From an uncultured Christensenellaceae bacterium (lineage in GTDB: Bacteria > Bacillota > Clostridia > Christensenellales > UBA3700): DNA of 64,000 nucleotides. Shown piece after piece: positions 24,934-34,057 of the stretch. A program made the position numbers and the translations under genes. The notes beneath the pieces were generated by a model. It had not been told where the DNA came from, ran no database searches, and worked only from the letters and a program-made list of their open reading frames with translations. Position 1 is the stretch's first letter, and each line of letters starts with the position of its first letter. The stretch is taken from contig CALWRH010000006.1 in assembly GCA_944383895.1 (NCBI GenBank), positions 66,158-130,157 on the forward strand. Reading direction: 5' to 3'.

Positions 24934-25478
24934 TAAATATAGTACTCGTCAATCCCGAAATACCCAACAACACGGGCAATATCGTGCGCACCTGCGCCGC
25001 TACGGGCGCGATACTTCACGTCATAGAGCCCTGCGGTTTCAGCTGGGAAGACAAATATCTCAAGCGCAGCGGTCTTGACTATTGGGAGATAGCGGACGTA
25101 AAACGCTACCCCGACATGAACGCCTTTCTTCAGGCAAATTTCAATGATAAAGTGAGAGAAGGCGAAACGGACGGGCTTGCCGTTCGCGCTACCGCAGAGG
25201 TTGCCGACACTCAGATGCTCTTTGCGTCTACAAAGTCCGCAAAAAACTACTGCACCGTCAATTACGACAAAGACTGCTACGTCTTTTTCGGCAGAGAAAC
25301 AAAAGGTCTTCCCGAAGAACTGCTGCACGAAAACTACGAAAAATGCGTGCGTATCCCCATGCGTGCAGAAGCGCGTTCTCTCAACCTTGCCAACAGCGTG
25401 GCGATAATCATATACGAATATCTGCGACAGCACGATTTTGACGGATTGAAAGAACACGGAAAACTCACTCAATACTGA
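24930..25478 (+). CDS. trmL: tRNA (cytidine/uridine-2'-O-)-methyltransferase TrmL
   Basis: 182 aa. The start ATG at 24930 overlaps the gltX stop (ATGA), indicating coupled translation. SPOUT fold motifs are all present: NPEIPNNTGNIVRTCAATG near the N-terminus (motif 1), YVFFGRETKGLPEEL (motif 2) and RIPMRAEARSLNLANSVAII (motif 3, the AdoMet knot). TrmL methylates the wobble ribose (position 34) of tRNA-Leu isoacceptors. An insert of ~25 residues around position 75 (NDKVREGETDG) makes it longer than the ~157-residue E. coli protein. Confidence 0.92.
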   Translation: MINIVLVNPEIPNNTGNIVRTCAATGAILHVIEPCGFSWEDKYLKRSGLDYWEIADVKRYPDMNAFLQANFNDKVREGETDGLAVRATAEVADTQMLFASTKSAKNYCTVNYDKDCYVFFGRETKGLPEELLHENYEKCVRIPMRAEARSLNLANSVAIIIYEYLRQHDFDGLKEHGKLTQY

Positions 25479-25485
25479 TTAAACA

Positions 25486-25507
25486 AACCGCCGAAAGGCG
25501 GTTTTTT
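25486..25507 (+). terminator. Terminator of gltX-trmL
   Basis: AACCGCC-GAAA-GGCGGTT followed by TTTT. Confidence 0.88.
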
Positions 25508-25723
25508 AATGCGTCCGCTATTTATATTGATATAAATAATAAACACGGGTACGAAAATTTCGGATAATTTATCCGCAGCCGTCCCGCTGTTATAAAGCTT
25601 ATTTGCCTGACCTGCAAAGAACAAGGATCTTACGACATTTACCCTGCCCTGCCCGGCTGTCGTCCCACGACCGACCGATCGCAGACGTATTTATGCCAAA
25701 AACTTTATATTTGCGTCAAAATA

Positions 25724-25752
25724 TTGCTAAATCGGGTTTTAGCGGATATAAT
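25724..25752 (+). promoter_or_regulatory. Promoter of the SIS gene
   Basis: TTGCTA (25724-25729), a 17-base spacer and TATAAT (25747-25752). Confidence 0.65.
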
Positions 25753-25783
25753 ATAAGAGAACTAATAAAAGAGAGGTGCAATC

Positions 25784-26815
25784 ATGATCAGTTTGATGCA
25801 ACAAGAGATTTTCAGCGAACCTGAAATGCTCAAAAGAACGGTTGCCGCTTGTGCTCCCGTCCTCCCCGAAATAAAGAAGGCTTTCAAAGAAAAGGGTATC
25901 ACCAACATCGTTACCATGGCGAGAGGCACGTCCGACAACGCGGCTACGGTCTTCTCTTTCGTATGCCCGCTGTACAGCGGTATGAAAGTGGGCAAATACC
26001 ATCCGTCCCTTACTACCGTTTACGACGCAGACGTAGACATGAAAAATACCTGCATGGTCATCGTAAGCCAGAGCGGTATGTCCAAAGACACCATCGCCGT
26101 TATGCGCAAGGCTAAAAAGCTCGGCGCAATGACGATAGGCGTAACCAACAACGTAGAAAGCGACACTGCAAAAGAGTGTGATTTCCACCTCTTCCTCGAC
26201 GTAGAAGAAGAAAAGTCTGTTGCTGCGACCAAAACGTATATCGCAGAACTCATCGCTCTGTACATGCTCGCAACCGTCGTAGGCAAAGAGTGCGACACCA
26301 AGTACGAAACGACCGTTTCCCGTCTTGGCGAGATCATCGACATGAACGACAAGATAAAAGAAGTCGCAGAGGCTGTTCACAACCTCAACAACTTTATCAT
26401 TTTGTCCCGTGGCACGATGCAGGGCACGGGCGACGAACTTTCTCTCAAGCTTACCGAGTGCTGCTATCTGTTCAACCGCTCCTACTCTTCTGCAAACTTC
26501 ATGCACGGACCGCTCTCTCTGCTCGCAGAAGGAGCAAACGTGATAATGCTTGCGCCCAAGGGTAAGTTCGATAAAGAATTCATCGAAATGGCAGAGCGTA
26601 TCAAAGCCGCAGGCGCAAACCTGACCGCATTCAGCGATATTCCCGAAGTTCTCGCTTGCGCAAAACAGAAGATAGAAATGCCCGCAGTATGCGATCTCTG
26701 CGGACCTGTTCTTTACGGCACGGCTGTTTCTCTGCTCGCGCTCAATATCGGACTTGCAAAAGGTCTCAACGTCGACAGCCCGAGAAACCTCAAGAAGGTA
26801 ACCGTAACTCTGTAA
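25784..26815 (+). CDS. SIS-domain sugar-phosphate isomerase/deaminase (NagB-II / GlmS-C-like)
   Basis: 343 aa; GAGAGGTG precedes the ATG. Two SIS domains are visible, with phosphosugar-binding serines in ARGTSDNAA (about 45-53), SQSGMSKDT (about 92-100) and SVAATKTY (about 145-152), and in the second domain LSRGTMQGTGDE and SSANFMHGPLSL. The glutaminase domain of full GlmS is absent. Such stand-alone proteins act as glucosamine-6-phosphate deaminases (NagB-II), AgaS-like deaminases or fructoselysine deglycases. With nahK, galE and a GH2 enzyme nearby, amino-sugar use is a reasonable guess. It is monocistronic, with its own promoter and terminator. Confidence 0.8.
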   Translation: MISLMQQEIFSEPEMLKRTVAACAPVLPEIKKAFKEKGITNIVTMARGTSDNAATVFSFVCPLYSGMKVGKYHPSLTTVYDADVDMKNTCMVIVSQSGMSKDTIAVMRKAKKLGAMTIGVTNNVESDTAKECDFHLFLDVEEEKSVAATKTYIAELIALYMLATVVGKECDTKYETTVSRLGEIIDMNDKIKEVAEAVHNLNNFIILSRGTMQGTGDELSLKLTECCYLFNRSYSSANFMHGPLSLLAEGANVIMLAPKGKFDKEFIEMAERIKAAGANLTAFSDIPEVLACAKQKIEMPAVCDLCGPVLYGTAVSLLALNIGLAKGLNVDSPRNLKKVTVTL

Positions 26816-26838
26816 TATAATCGGAAACAAAAATAACG

Positions 26839-26859
26839 ACCCCCGTACGGGGGTTTTTT
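26839..26859 (+). terminator. Terminator of the SIS gene
   Basis: ACCCCC-GTAC-GGGGGT followed by TTTTT. Confidence 0.9.
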
Positions 26860-27030
26860 ATATACGCGCAATACAGACAACTCGTAGAACGTCTTATCCG
26901 CAAAATGAGCGACATCGTCTGTCGGCAGGCTAGTTGTTCACGTTGCAGGACGACTGCTCTCACAGCCGCGCTTACGAACCTTGTACGCGTATCAGCATAA
27001 AAAGCATTTCTAATACTGCAATAAAACAAT

Positions 27031-27061
27031 AAAAAAGACCGAGAACCTCGGTCTTTTGCTT
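27031..27061. terminator. Terminator of the nahK-galE-ligase-flaA1-like operon
   Basis: AAAAGACCGAG / CTCGGTCTTTT stem with loop AAC and A/T tails. It lies only 18 bases past the alternative stop (27079) of the frame-shifted tail of the FlaA1-like gene, and 70 bases past the annotated stop. Confidence 0.88.
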
Positions 27062-27130
27062 TTTGTTATCTCTGTTACTTATTTCGCACTGTCTTTCTTT
27101 GTAACGGATTTTTTGGCAGACGCTTTCTTT

Positions 27131-29320
27131 TCAGTAGTCTTTTTTTGCGGCAGGCTTGGCGACTTTTTTCTTTTTCTCGGTTTTCTCTTCAGAAACGACC
27201 GCTTTGCTCTGCTCTTCGGCAACTACGGTTTCGTCTGCTCCGATTATCTCCGCCGCATCGGCTTTGTCTGCCTCGCTTTGAGTCGTTTCGCTCTGCGCTG
27301 TCGCCGCCTCGCCGAGTATCTCTTCTGCCTGCTTATGCTCGCTCGAATACTCTTTTTGATACTGAAGTTCCTTCTGCATCATAAGTTCGAGATACGCGGT
27401 ATCGTGGTGGAAAGTAGGTACGAGCACTTTGAGCTTTTCTATGACCCTGGACTTGTCGTTGGTAGCGCAGATCTCTCGCATTTCTTCGAGATCCTTAGTA
27501 AACTTGTCGGTATCTATGGTCATCTGCTTGCCGATGAATATCTTGTTGTTGTCCGTCTTTTTGAGTCCTTCTTCTTTCATCAGCAGCTCTTCGTAAAGCT
27601 TTTCGCCGGGACGCAGACCCGTAAACTTTATCTGTATGTCCTCGTAAGGCTTGTAACCCATCATCTTTATCATGTTTTCAGCAAGCGTAACGATCTTTAC
27701 GGGCTCGCCCATATCGAGGATGAAGACTTCGCCGCCGTGAGCGTATGCGCCCGCCTGAAGTACGAGAGATACCGCCTCGGGTATAGTCATGAAATATCTG
27801 ATTATCTCGGGGTGCGTGACCGTTACGGGTCCGCCGTTTTTGATCTGCTCTCTGAAAAGCGGGATAACCGAGCCGTTGCTGCCGAGCACGTTGCCGAATC
27901 TTACCGCGGCGAACTCTGTGCCCGAATTGCCGTATTTCTGGCTGAACATCTCGATTATCTCTTCGCAACAACGCTTGGTCGCACCCATGACGTTGGTCGG
28001 GTTGACCGCTTTGTCGGTAGATATCATGATAAACTTCTTGACGCCGTATTCATAGCTGAGTTTTACTACGTTGAGCGTGCCGAACACGTTGTTCTTGACC
28101 GCCTCTTCGGGGTTGGTTTCCATAAGCGGAACGTGCTTATGCGCCGCCGCATGGAAAATTATCTGAGGATGATACTGCTCGAAAAGATCTTTCATCTTGC
28201 CGTAATCGGTTATCGACGCGATCTCTACGTTGAGGTCGTAATCCGAACCGTAATTTCTGAGTATCTCCTGCTGTATCGTATAAGCGCAGTTCTCGTAAAC
28301 GTCGAGGACGATTATCCTGCGCGGCTTGTATTTTACTATCTGTCTGACGAGCTCGCTGCCTATCGATCCGCCGCCGCCAGTGATCATACACACCTTGTCT
28401 TCGATATAACTCTTTACGCCTACGTCGTTGAAGGATATCTGTTCTCTGCCGAGCAGGTCGCCTATGTTGATCTCTTTTGCCTGACCGACGAGATCTACGT
28501 TTGCGATCATTTCGCTGAGATAAGGCAGAACCTTGAGCTGGCATCCCGTCTGCATACAGGTCGCGAGTATGCTCTGTCTTGCCTGCGGGTTTATCGACGG
28601 GATAGCGAAGATGATGCAAGCCACGTCGTATTTGCGCGCTAAGCGCGGAATTTCTTTTGTCGTACCGACTACGGGTATATCGTGGATTATTCTGCCCTGC
28701 TTGTCCGGGTCGTCGTCTACGAGGCATACCGGTCTGTATATACTGCCTGCACGGGCAAGCTCTTCGAGGATCGCGCTTGCGGTATAACCAGCGCCAACGA
28801 TCATTGTACGTTTACGCTGCTTGGGCAAAGCCTTGTCCTTGAGCTTGGCGTATATCATCTCGTAGAAAAGTCTGTAAATTACTGTCACTCCGAGGCTTGT
28901 GAACCCGATGTTGAAATATACGGGATAGGCTTTAAGCATCTTCTTTCCGCTTTCCTCACCGGCAACTGAGATCTCTCCCGAAACCCAGCCTCCGAGGAAT
29001 TGGTCTATAATTACAAAAGCGATCGTAGCGACGGCACATGCAAAAACGAGTCTGAGATAATCTCTGCCGCGCGCATAACGCCATACGACCTTATTCACCC
29101 TGAATATGACAAAGCTTACAAAGAACAGAACGAGCGCGACGGGAAGCGCGATAAACGCGTTGGTTATTATGGTCTTGCTTACTCCGTCCTCGAGCATATA
29201 CGCTTGTCCGAGAACGACAGACATAATAAAGCATATGCCTATAAATACGATGTCGGTGATAAACATCGTCCACTCGCGCAGAGTTCTTATATTGAAATTG
29301 TCTTTGTTGAATTTTTTCAT
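27131..29320 (-). CDS. FlaA1/CapD-family nucleoside-diphosphate-sugar 4,6-dehydratase, membrane-bound
   Basis: 729 aa. Four N-terminal membrane helices (to about residue 175) are followed by a CoA-binding-like Rossmann domain (TMIVGAGYTASAILEEL) and then the dehydratase domain. That domain has the NAD+ loop GGGGSIGSELV near residue 317 and the family catalytic region STDKAVNPTNVMGATKR near 433. Relatives (PglF, CapD, WbpM) convert UDP-GlcNAc to a 4-keto-6-deoxy sugar for capsule or glycan synthesis at the inner membrane face. The last ~70 residues are a Glu/Ala then Lys/Ala tail. The start overlaps the upstream stop (TAATG). The tail appears cut by one extra A in an A7 run (27040-27046): dropping one base continues it as a Lys/Thr/Ser-rich tail to a TAA at 27079. 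Confidence 0.9.
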   Translation of the reverse strand: MKKFNKDNFNIRTLREWTMFITDIVFIGICFIMSVVLGQAYMLEDGVSKTIITNAFIALPVALVLFFVSFVIFRVNKVVWRYARGRDYLRLVFACAVATIAFVIIDQFLGGWVSGEISVAGEESGKKMLKAYPVYFNIGFTSLGVTVIYRLFYEMIYAKLKDKALPKQRKRTMIVGAGYTASAILEELARAGSIYRPVCLVDDDPDKQGRIIHDIPVVGTTKEIPRLARKYDVACIIFAIPSINPQARQSILATCMQTGCQLKVLPYLSEMIANVDLVGQAKEINIGDLLGREQISFNDVGVKSYIEDKVCMITGGGGSIGSELVRQIVKYKPRRIIVLDVYENCAYTIQQEILRNYGSDYDLNVEIASITDYGKMKDLFEQYHPQIIFHAAAHKHVPLMETNPEEAVKNNVFGTLNVVKLSYEYGVKKFIMISTDKAVNPTNVMGATKRCCEEIIEMFSQKYGNSGTEFAAVRFGNVLGSNGSVIPLFREQIKNGGPVTVTHPEIIRYFMTIPEAVSLVLQAGAYAHGGEVFILDMGEPVKIVTLAENMIKMMGYKPYEDIQIKFTGLRPGEKLYEELLMKEEGLKKTDNNKIFIGKQMTIDTDKFTKDLEEMREICATNDKSRVIEKLKVLVPTFHHDTAYLELMMQKELQYQKEYSSEHKQAEEILGEAATAQSETTQSEADKADAAEIIGADETVVAEEQSKAVVSEEKTEKKKKVAKPAAKKDY

Positions 29321-31008
29321 TATTTTCTTCTCTCCGTAACAGTCGCTCTCTTTCCCTTCCTGTCCGACTCTTTTACCGTCGCCGCGACTTCTTTGATATT
29401 TTCTACGTTTTCGGAAATTTCTTCCGAAACCGCCATTTCTGAAATACTCCCCTCTTTGCTGACAACGGTTTTCTCCTCTTTGTCTTCGTCCCGCGACTCA
29501 ACTTCACTTTGAGCAACCGCTGTTTCTTCTGTATTTCCGCTGCCGAATATAACGGCATCTACTCGCCTGTCTTTTTCGTTATCGCTTTTCGACGCAAATA
29601 TGAGCGGCGCGCCGCAACTCACGTATTCTTCGTCGGATATGGAATTGCAACGCTCGTTCGTCGCGGTAAGCACGGCTATTATAAGAAGACCTGGCACCGC
29701 AAGGAAAGTGAACGTATTTATCATTGCGTATCCTTCAAAACCGAAACACGAAACGATAAGGAATATATTGAACGCTCTGCCTTTTGCAAAAGCGAATTTT
29801 ACTCTCTTGTAATACATCACGATACTTGCCGCCGTACCGAAAAGACCGAGACTTGCAAGAGTCTGGAAAACCGTTGAGTGGAAGTAGTACATCGGATGAG
29901 AATTGAGATAGCTGTTCAGCCCGATATATCCGAATCCCACGCCGAACAGTTTGTTTTGTTTGAAGACGTCTATCGCCTCTTTGTACAGATTATCTCTGCC
30001 CGAGTCGTCGAGCCCGTTGTTGAAAGCTCTTTCTATAAACGAGATAAGCCTGTCTTTCATAAGTACGCAGCAGACGATCGCGAGCACGGCTATGGCAACG
30101 TATGCCAGAACGTAAGCTTTACGGTGTTTATTGAAAACTACGGATGCGATCATCATCAGCACGAATTCTGCCGCACCGACGAGTATCGCTCCTCTCGACA
30201 CCGTAGCTATGACAGCAACGAACTGCGCTATCGAAAGCAACGCGATCAGTACGGATTTCCAGAGCTTTTTCTCGGATACCGCCACGTACATGGATATCGG
30301 CATGGTCGCAAGCAGTACGGTCGCAGCGCCGTTGCTTATACCCCAGCCGAGATGAACTTCTACTCCTTCGGGGAGCTTGCCCGTCCACACGCGGATATAA
30401 TAGATAAGCAGCTGCGCGGTAATGAGCACGCCGAGGAACAGGAAAGCCCTCGAGACGTAACTGACGAACTCCTTCTTTTTAAGTCCGTTGCAGCAGTTTA
30501 CGATAAGCTCGTATACGGCAAAGGGAACGAGTCCGAGGAACGCGGCAAACGCGAGCCCTTTGAGCTCGTCGTTGAGCTGGTTGCTCATAATACCGCCCAT
30601 AAACATGCTCGCAGCAACGAAAAGATACGCAAAGCCGAACGCTCCGCCCTTTATCTCCGCCGTTCTGTAATATACGAAATGGAAAATCAGGCTGCCCGCC
30701 ACCGGTACGAGAATTATGAACATGTACGCGAAATAAGACGGGAACTGCCCTTTTGAAATGACGCAGTAAACGCTGATCAGAATCGGCAGACAAGGCGTCA
30801 TATCCCGCTTGACTACAAGCAGGAAACTCATTATAAGAAGCAACGTGACAAAACCCGCTACCATAGCCTCCGTCGCCCAGAAAAGGACGACGAGAGCCGC
30901 TATAGCGAGCATGTACGCGTCAGAATATACTATTCTGTCAATTATTTTCAGCCATTTGTCCGGCAGAACGCTTTTGCGTTCGTATGCCGAAATTGCTAAC
31001 CCCGACAA
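29320..31008 (-). CDS. O-antigen ligase / Wzy polymerase-like membrane protein
   Basis: 562 aa from a TTG start at 31008; GGGAGAG lies 6 bases upstream and a stop codon lies two codons upstream, so no longer start is possible. About 12 membrane helices. The Wzy_C/WaaL region is visible in TVSRGAILVG (near residue 268) and in the large loop SGRDNLYKEAIDVFKQNK followed by GVGFGYIG and a histidine in MYYFHSTVFQ. Such proteins join or polymerise lipid-linked glycan units outside the membrane. The ~105-residue C-terminal tail is hydrophilic and rich in Glu, Lys, Val and Ser. It shares one base with the next gene. Whether it acts as a polymerase or a ligase is open. Confidence 0.82.
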   Translation of the reverse strand: MSGLAISAYERKSVLPDKWLKIIDRIVYSDAYMLAIAALVVLFWATEAMVAGFVTLLLIMSFLLVVKRDMTPCLPILISVYCVISKGQFPSYFAYMFIILVPVAGSLIFHFVYYRTAEIKGGAFGFAYLFVAASMFMGGIMSNQLNDELKGLAFAAFLGLVPFAVYELIVNCCNGLKKKEFVSYVSRAFLFLGVLITAQLLIYYIRVWTGKLPEGVEVHLGWGISNGAATVLLATMPISMYVAVSEKKLWKSVLIALLSIAQFVAVIATVSRGAILVGAAEFVLMMIASVVFNKHRKAYVLAYVAIAVLAIVCCVLMKDRLISFIERAFNNGLDDSGRDNLYKEAIDVFKQNKLFGVGFGYIGLNSYLNSHPMYYFHSTVFQTLASLGLFGTAASIVMYYKRVKFAFAKGRAFNIFLIVSCFGFEGYAMINTFTFLAVPGLLIIAVLTATNERCNSISDEEYVSCGAPLIFASKSDNEKDRRVDAVIFGSGNTEETAVAQSEVESRDEDKEEKTVVSKEGSISEMAVSEEISENVENIKEVAATVKESDRKGKRATVTERRK

Positions 31009-31044
31009 GTTTTACTCTCCCTTTAACTATAAACTTTACTTAGG

Positions 31045-32061
31045 TTAATCTTCGTCGTATCCCTTAGGATTGTTGACCTGCCATCTCCAGCTGTCTTCAC
31101 ACATATCCTTCAGGTCGTAGCGGCACTCGAAACCTATCTCTTTCTTTGCAAGGCTTGCGTCGGCATAGCACTCCGCTATATCTCCCGCACGTCTCGGAGC
31201 GATGACGTAAGGCACTGCCTTTCCGCTCGCTTTCTCGAAAGCCTTGACCATCTGCAGTACGCTGTATCCCTTGCCCGTACCGAGATTGTATGTCACAAGA
31301 CCGCAGTCGGTAGCGAGTTTTCTGAGTGCGAGCAGATGTCCTCTCGCAAGGTCGAGAACGTGGATATAATCTCTTACGCCCGTGCCGTCCTCGGTCGGAT
31401 AGTCGTTGCCGAAAACGCTGAGTTTTTCGAGTTTTCCGATAGCGACCTGCGTGATGTACGGCATAAGGTTGTTGGGTATGCCGGCGGGATCCTCACCGAT
31501 AAGACCGCTCTTGTGCGCGCCGATAGGATTGAAATAACGCAGGATCGCGATGTTCCACGTTTTGTCCGCCTTGTATATGTCGCGGAGCATATCCTCTATC
31601 ATGAGTTTTGTAGATCCGTAAGGATTGGTCGTAGACAGAGGGAAATCCTCTTTTATAGGCACGCTTTTGGGCTGTCCGTAAACCGTAGCAGATGACGAGA
31701 ATACGAAATTTCTGCAGCCGTGTTTTTTCATGACTTTGAGCAGATTGAGCGTGCTGATCAGATTGTTGCGGTAATATTCAAGCGGTTTATGGCAGGATTC
31801 TCCTACTGCTTTTAGTCCCGCGAAATGTATGACAGCATCGGGTTTTTCCTTATCGAAAATTTCGTCGATCGCATTTTCGTCGCAGACGTCGTTCTGATAG
31901 AACTTGAAGTCCTTTCCGCTTATTTTCTTTACTCTTTCGACAACAGCGGGTTTGCTGTTGCACAGATTGTCGACTACGACCACTTCGAAATCGTTGTCGA
32001 GAAGATCATCTACCGTATGGCTGCCTATGTAGCCGGCGCCTCCCGTTACCAAAACCTTCAT
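31045..32061 (-). CDS. galE: UDP-glucose 4-epimerase
   Basis: 338 aa, the usual length. GGAGYIGSHTVDDL binds NAD+ near the N-terminus; SSSATVYG carries the catalytic serine, and NPYGSTK the YxxxK pair. It interconverts UDP-Glc/UDP-Gal and, in many Gram-positives, UDP-GlcNAc/UDP-GalNAc. It lies 41 bases downstream of nahK and 36 bases upstream of the ligase-like gene. It can therefore serve both sugar catabolism (with NahK) and supply of UDP-sugars for the glycan genes that follow. Confidence 0.95.
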   Translation of the reverse strand: MKVLVTGGAGYIGSHTVDDLLDNDFEVVVVDNLCNSKPAVVERVKKISGKDFKFYQNDVCDENAIDEIFDKEKPDAVIHFAGLKAVGESCHKPLEYYRNNLISTLNLLKVMKKHGCRNFVFSSSATVYGQPKSVPIKEDFPLSTTNPYGSTKLMIEDMLRDIYKADKTWNIAILRYFNPIGAHKSGLIGEDPAGIPNNLMPYITQVAIGKLEKLSVFGNDYPTEDGTGVRDYIHVLDLARGHLLALRKLATDCGLVTYNLGTGKGYSVLQMVKAFEKASGKAVPYVIAPRRAGDIAECYADASLAKKEIGFECRYDLKDMCEDSWRWQVNNPKGYDED

Positions 32062-32102
32062 AAAAAATTATCTCCTTTCCGCCTGTTGCGGTTGAATTTA
32101 TA

Positions 32103-33200
32103 TTATTTTGCGTATTTGCGCGCGATAAAATTCATTTTATCGAGAGCCTGTTCCATGCGCTCCACGAGTCTGAACTGCGTATGACAACGCACCAGATTAT
32201 GCTCGGGATATTTTGTCTTGAAATACGTATCGCCGTCGAGATAATCCGTAAGAAAACGCATGCCGCACTCGTAAGTCATAAGTATGGCTCCGAAAGCGAG
32301 ATTGTCTACTTCTTTCTGCGTTATGCTGCCGCCGATACCGTCCAGAAAACCTTTTGTGAACGCCTCGAAAAGCGATATGTCGAAATCGACCTTGGAAAGA
32401 TCTTTTTCGTCTTCTGCCGCAGTCGAACATCCGAAACGCACCGCATCGCCGAAATCGTACAACAGCGACCCCGGCATGATCGTATCGAGATCTATTACGC
32501 ATACGGGTTTTTTCGTCTTTTCGTCTACGAGTATGTTGTTGAGTTTTGTATCGTTATGAGTAACTCTCAAAGGGATCTCTCCTCTTTCGAGCATGCCCGT
32601 GACTCTGCCGCAATAGTCGGCTCTGTTTTTGACAAACTCTATCTCTTTCTGCGCTCCCGCAGCTCTTCCTGCCTTGTCGGCATCGAGTGCAGCGAGGAAT
32701 TTTTTATATCTGTCAGCCGTGTTGTGGAAATTCTTGATGACTTCTCCGAGCTTAGACGCATCGAAATCCGCAAGACCTGCGATGAAAGCACCGAACGCTC
32801 TGCCCGTACCCTCGAACACCTCTGCGTTTTCCACTAATTGATACGCGATGGTGTCTTCTATGAAAATAAAAGCTCTCCAGCACTCTCCGTCCTTGTCGAC
32901 GTAATAGGTTTTTCCGTCTTTGGTCCTTATAAGAGTCAGAGTTTCTCTTTCGCTGTCTCCCCCTCTCGCCTTGATCTCTTTTGCAAGAAAATCGGTAACG
33001 AGCGCAACGTTTTCCATAAGCGTAGCGATGTCGGGGAAAACGCTTTTGTTCATTTTCTGGAGAATATATCTCTTGCGTACGCCTCCGTTGTCAAAGACAA
33101 GGGCGTAAGTGTCGTTGATATGCCCGTCTCCGTAGGGAGCCGCGCTCAGAAGTTTTCCGTCAAAAGCGAAAACATTTGCAATATCGGATATTCTCTCCAT
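32103..33200 (-). CDS. nahK: N-acetylhexosamine 1-kinase-like phosphotransferase (NahK)
   Basis: 365 aa; GAGGAG precedes the ATG. The fold is that of aminoglycoside/choline kinases: the lysine of ILQKMN near residue 49, the catalytic loop THNDTKLNN near 214-222, and DLDTIMPGSLLYDFGDAVR near 238-256 as the metal-binding aspartate region. This loop and the DLDT.MPG stretch match NahK of the bifidobacterial lacto-N-biose pathway, which phosphorylates GlcNAc/GalNAc at C1 with ATP. In that pathway NahK sits next to GalE, as here, but the lacto-N-biose phosphorylase and the uridylyltransferase are missing from this window. It is the first gene of a four-gene operon ending in envelope-glycan genes. 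Confidence 0.82.
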   Translation of the reverse strand: MERISDIANVFAFDGKLLSAAPYGDGHINDTYALVFDNGGVRKRYILQKMNKSVFPDIATLMENVALVTDFLAKEIKARGGDSERETLTLIRTKDGKTYYVDKDGECWRAFIFIEDTIAYQLVENAEVFEGTGRAFGAFIAGLADFDASKLGEVIKNFHNTADRYKKFLAALDADKAGRAAGAQKEIEFVKNRADYCGRVTGMLERGEIPLRVTHNDTKLNNILVDEKTKKPVCVIDLDTIMPGSLLYDFGDAVRFGCSTAAEDEKDLSKVDFDISLFEAFTKGFLDGIGGSITQKEVDNLAFGAILMTYECGMRFLTDYLDGDTYFKTKYPEHNLVRCHTQFRLVERMEQALDKMNFIARKYAK

Positions 33201-33251
33201 TTCTCCTCTCTCTCCGTCCTTAAAATCGACGGGAAATCTTGTAGTATATAT

Positions 33252-33280
33252 ATAGTACTATAATTAAACGCGCATGTCAA
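33252..33280 (-). promoter_or_regulatory. Promoter of the nahK operon
   Basis: Minus-strand TTGACA (33275-33280), a 17-base spacer and TACTAT (33252-33257). The region between the -10 and the gene is an alternating TA tract with a TAGTA...TACTA symmetry. Confidence 0.65.
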
Positions 33281-33518
33281 ACTCTATATGCTAAATGCTG
33301 ATTGCACGTCTGCATATTAGAAATACGTTTTGCCGCACGATACGCTGAAGTCGGAAAAAGTCCTGAGCAATATCTCTGTGACTATCTTTTTCAGTCGCTC
33401 TTACCGTACGGGTTTTATCAATGTTTTTCCTGCACCCGTGTAGATTATTTAATGTTTTCAACCGTATCGGACATCTTCTGACGGAATAACCGTCAAGGTT
33501 TGAGGATATAATCGTTAT

Positions 33519-34016
33519 ATGACTAAAAAACAATCTTTGATATTTTCGGTAGGTGCGGTTTTTACAATGCTGCTGGGAACCGTCGGGCATTTTTTCTACG
33601 AGTGGTCGGGAGAAAACCCCGTCATAGGCATTTTCTTTCCCATAAACGAAAGCGTGTGGGAACATATGAAACTAACGCTTTTCCCTACCGCACTTTATTT
33701 CGGAGCTGCCTCGCTGAAAATACGAGGCGGAAACTACGCGCTGTCCGCTTTTATCGCTCTTGCGGTGTCTGCTGCGCTTATTCCCCTGCTCTTTTACAGT
33801 TATACGGGTATAGTTGGCAGATCTCTTCTGCCTGTTGACATCGCCGTTTTCGTGATAGCGATACTCGCGGGATACGCCTTTGCGTATTTTTCCTATAACG
33901 CGCGCAAACTCCCGTTTCTCAATGCAATTGCCGTCATAGGGATAGTTGCGATAGCGGTATGCTTTTTTACGTTTACGCTCTGCCCGCCCGACAGCATACT
34001 TTTCAAAGAACCGTAA
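33519..34016 (+). CDS. Small membrane protein, probably DUF6512 family
   Basis: 165 aa with about five membrane helices. The N-terminal pair of stretches GHFFYEWSG and FPINESVWEHMKLTLFP is conserved in a Firmicutes membrane family I know as DUF6512 (name from memory). The acidic residue in NESVWEHMK lies near a membrane boundary. No function is established. Monocistronic, convergent with the downstream lipoprotein gene. Confidence 0.7.
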   Translation: MTKKQSLIFSVGAVFTMLLGTVGHFFYEWSGENPVIGIFFPINESVWEHMKLTLFPTALYFGAASLKIRGGNYALSAFIALAVSAALIPLLFYSYTGIVGRSLLPVDIAVFVIAILAGYAFAYFSYNARKLPFLNAIAVIGIVAIAVCFFTFTLCPPDSILFKEP

Positions 34017-34017
34017 A

Positions 34018-34046
34018 AAAAGGAAGGGGATCGCCCTTCCTTTATG
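34018..34046. terminator. Bidirectional terminator
   Basis: AAAGGAAGGG (34019-34028) / CCCTTCCTTT (34034-34043) stem between two convergent genes. Confidence 0.85.
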
Positions 34047-34057
34047 TTTTTCTGTCT

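Noticed and set aside
27056..28642. Long open frame (528 codons) on the plus strand
   Set aside because: It is antisense to the FlaA1-like gene, starts inside its terminator, has no ribosome site, and its translation is rich in Arg/Tyr/Val as expected of a shadow frame.
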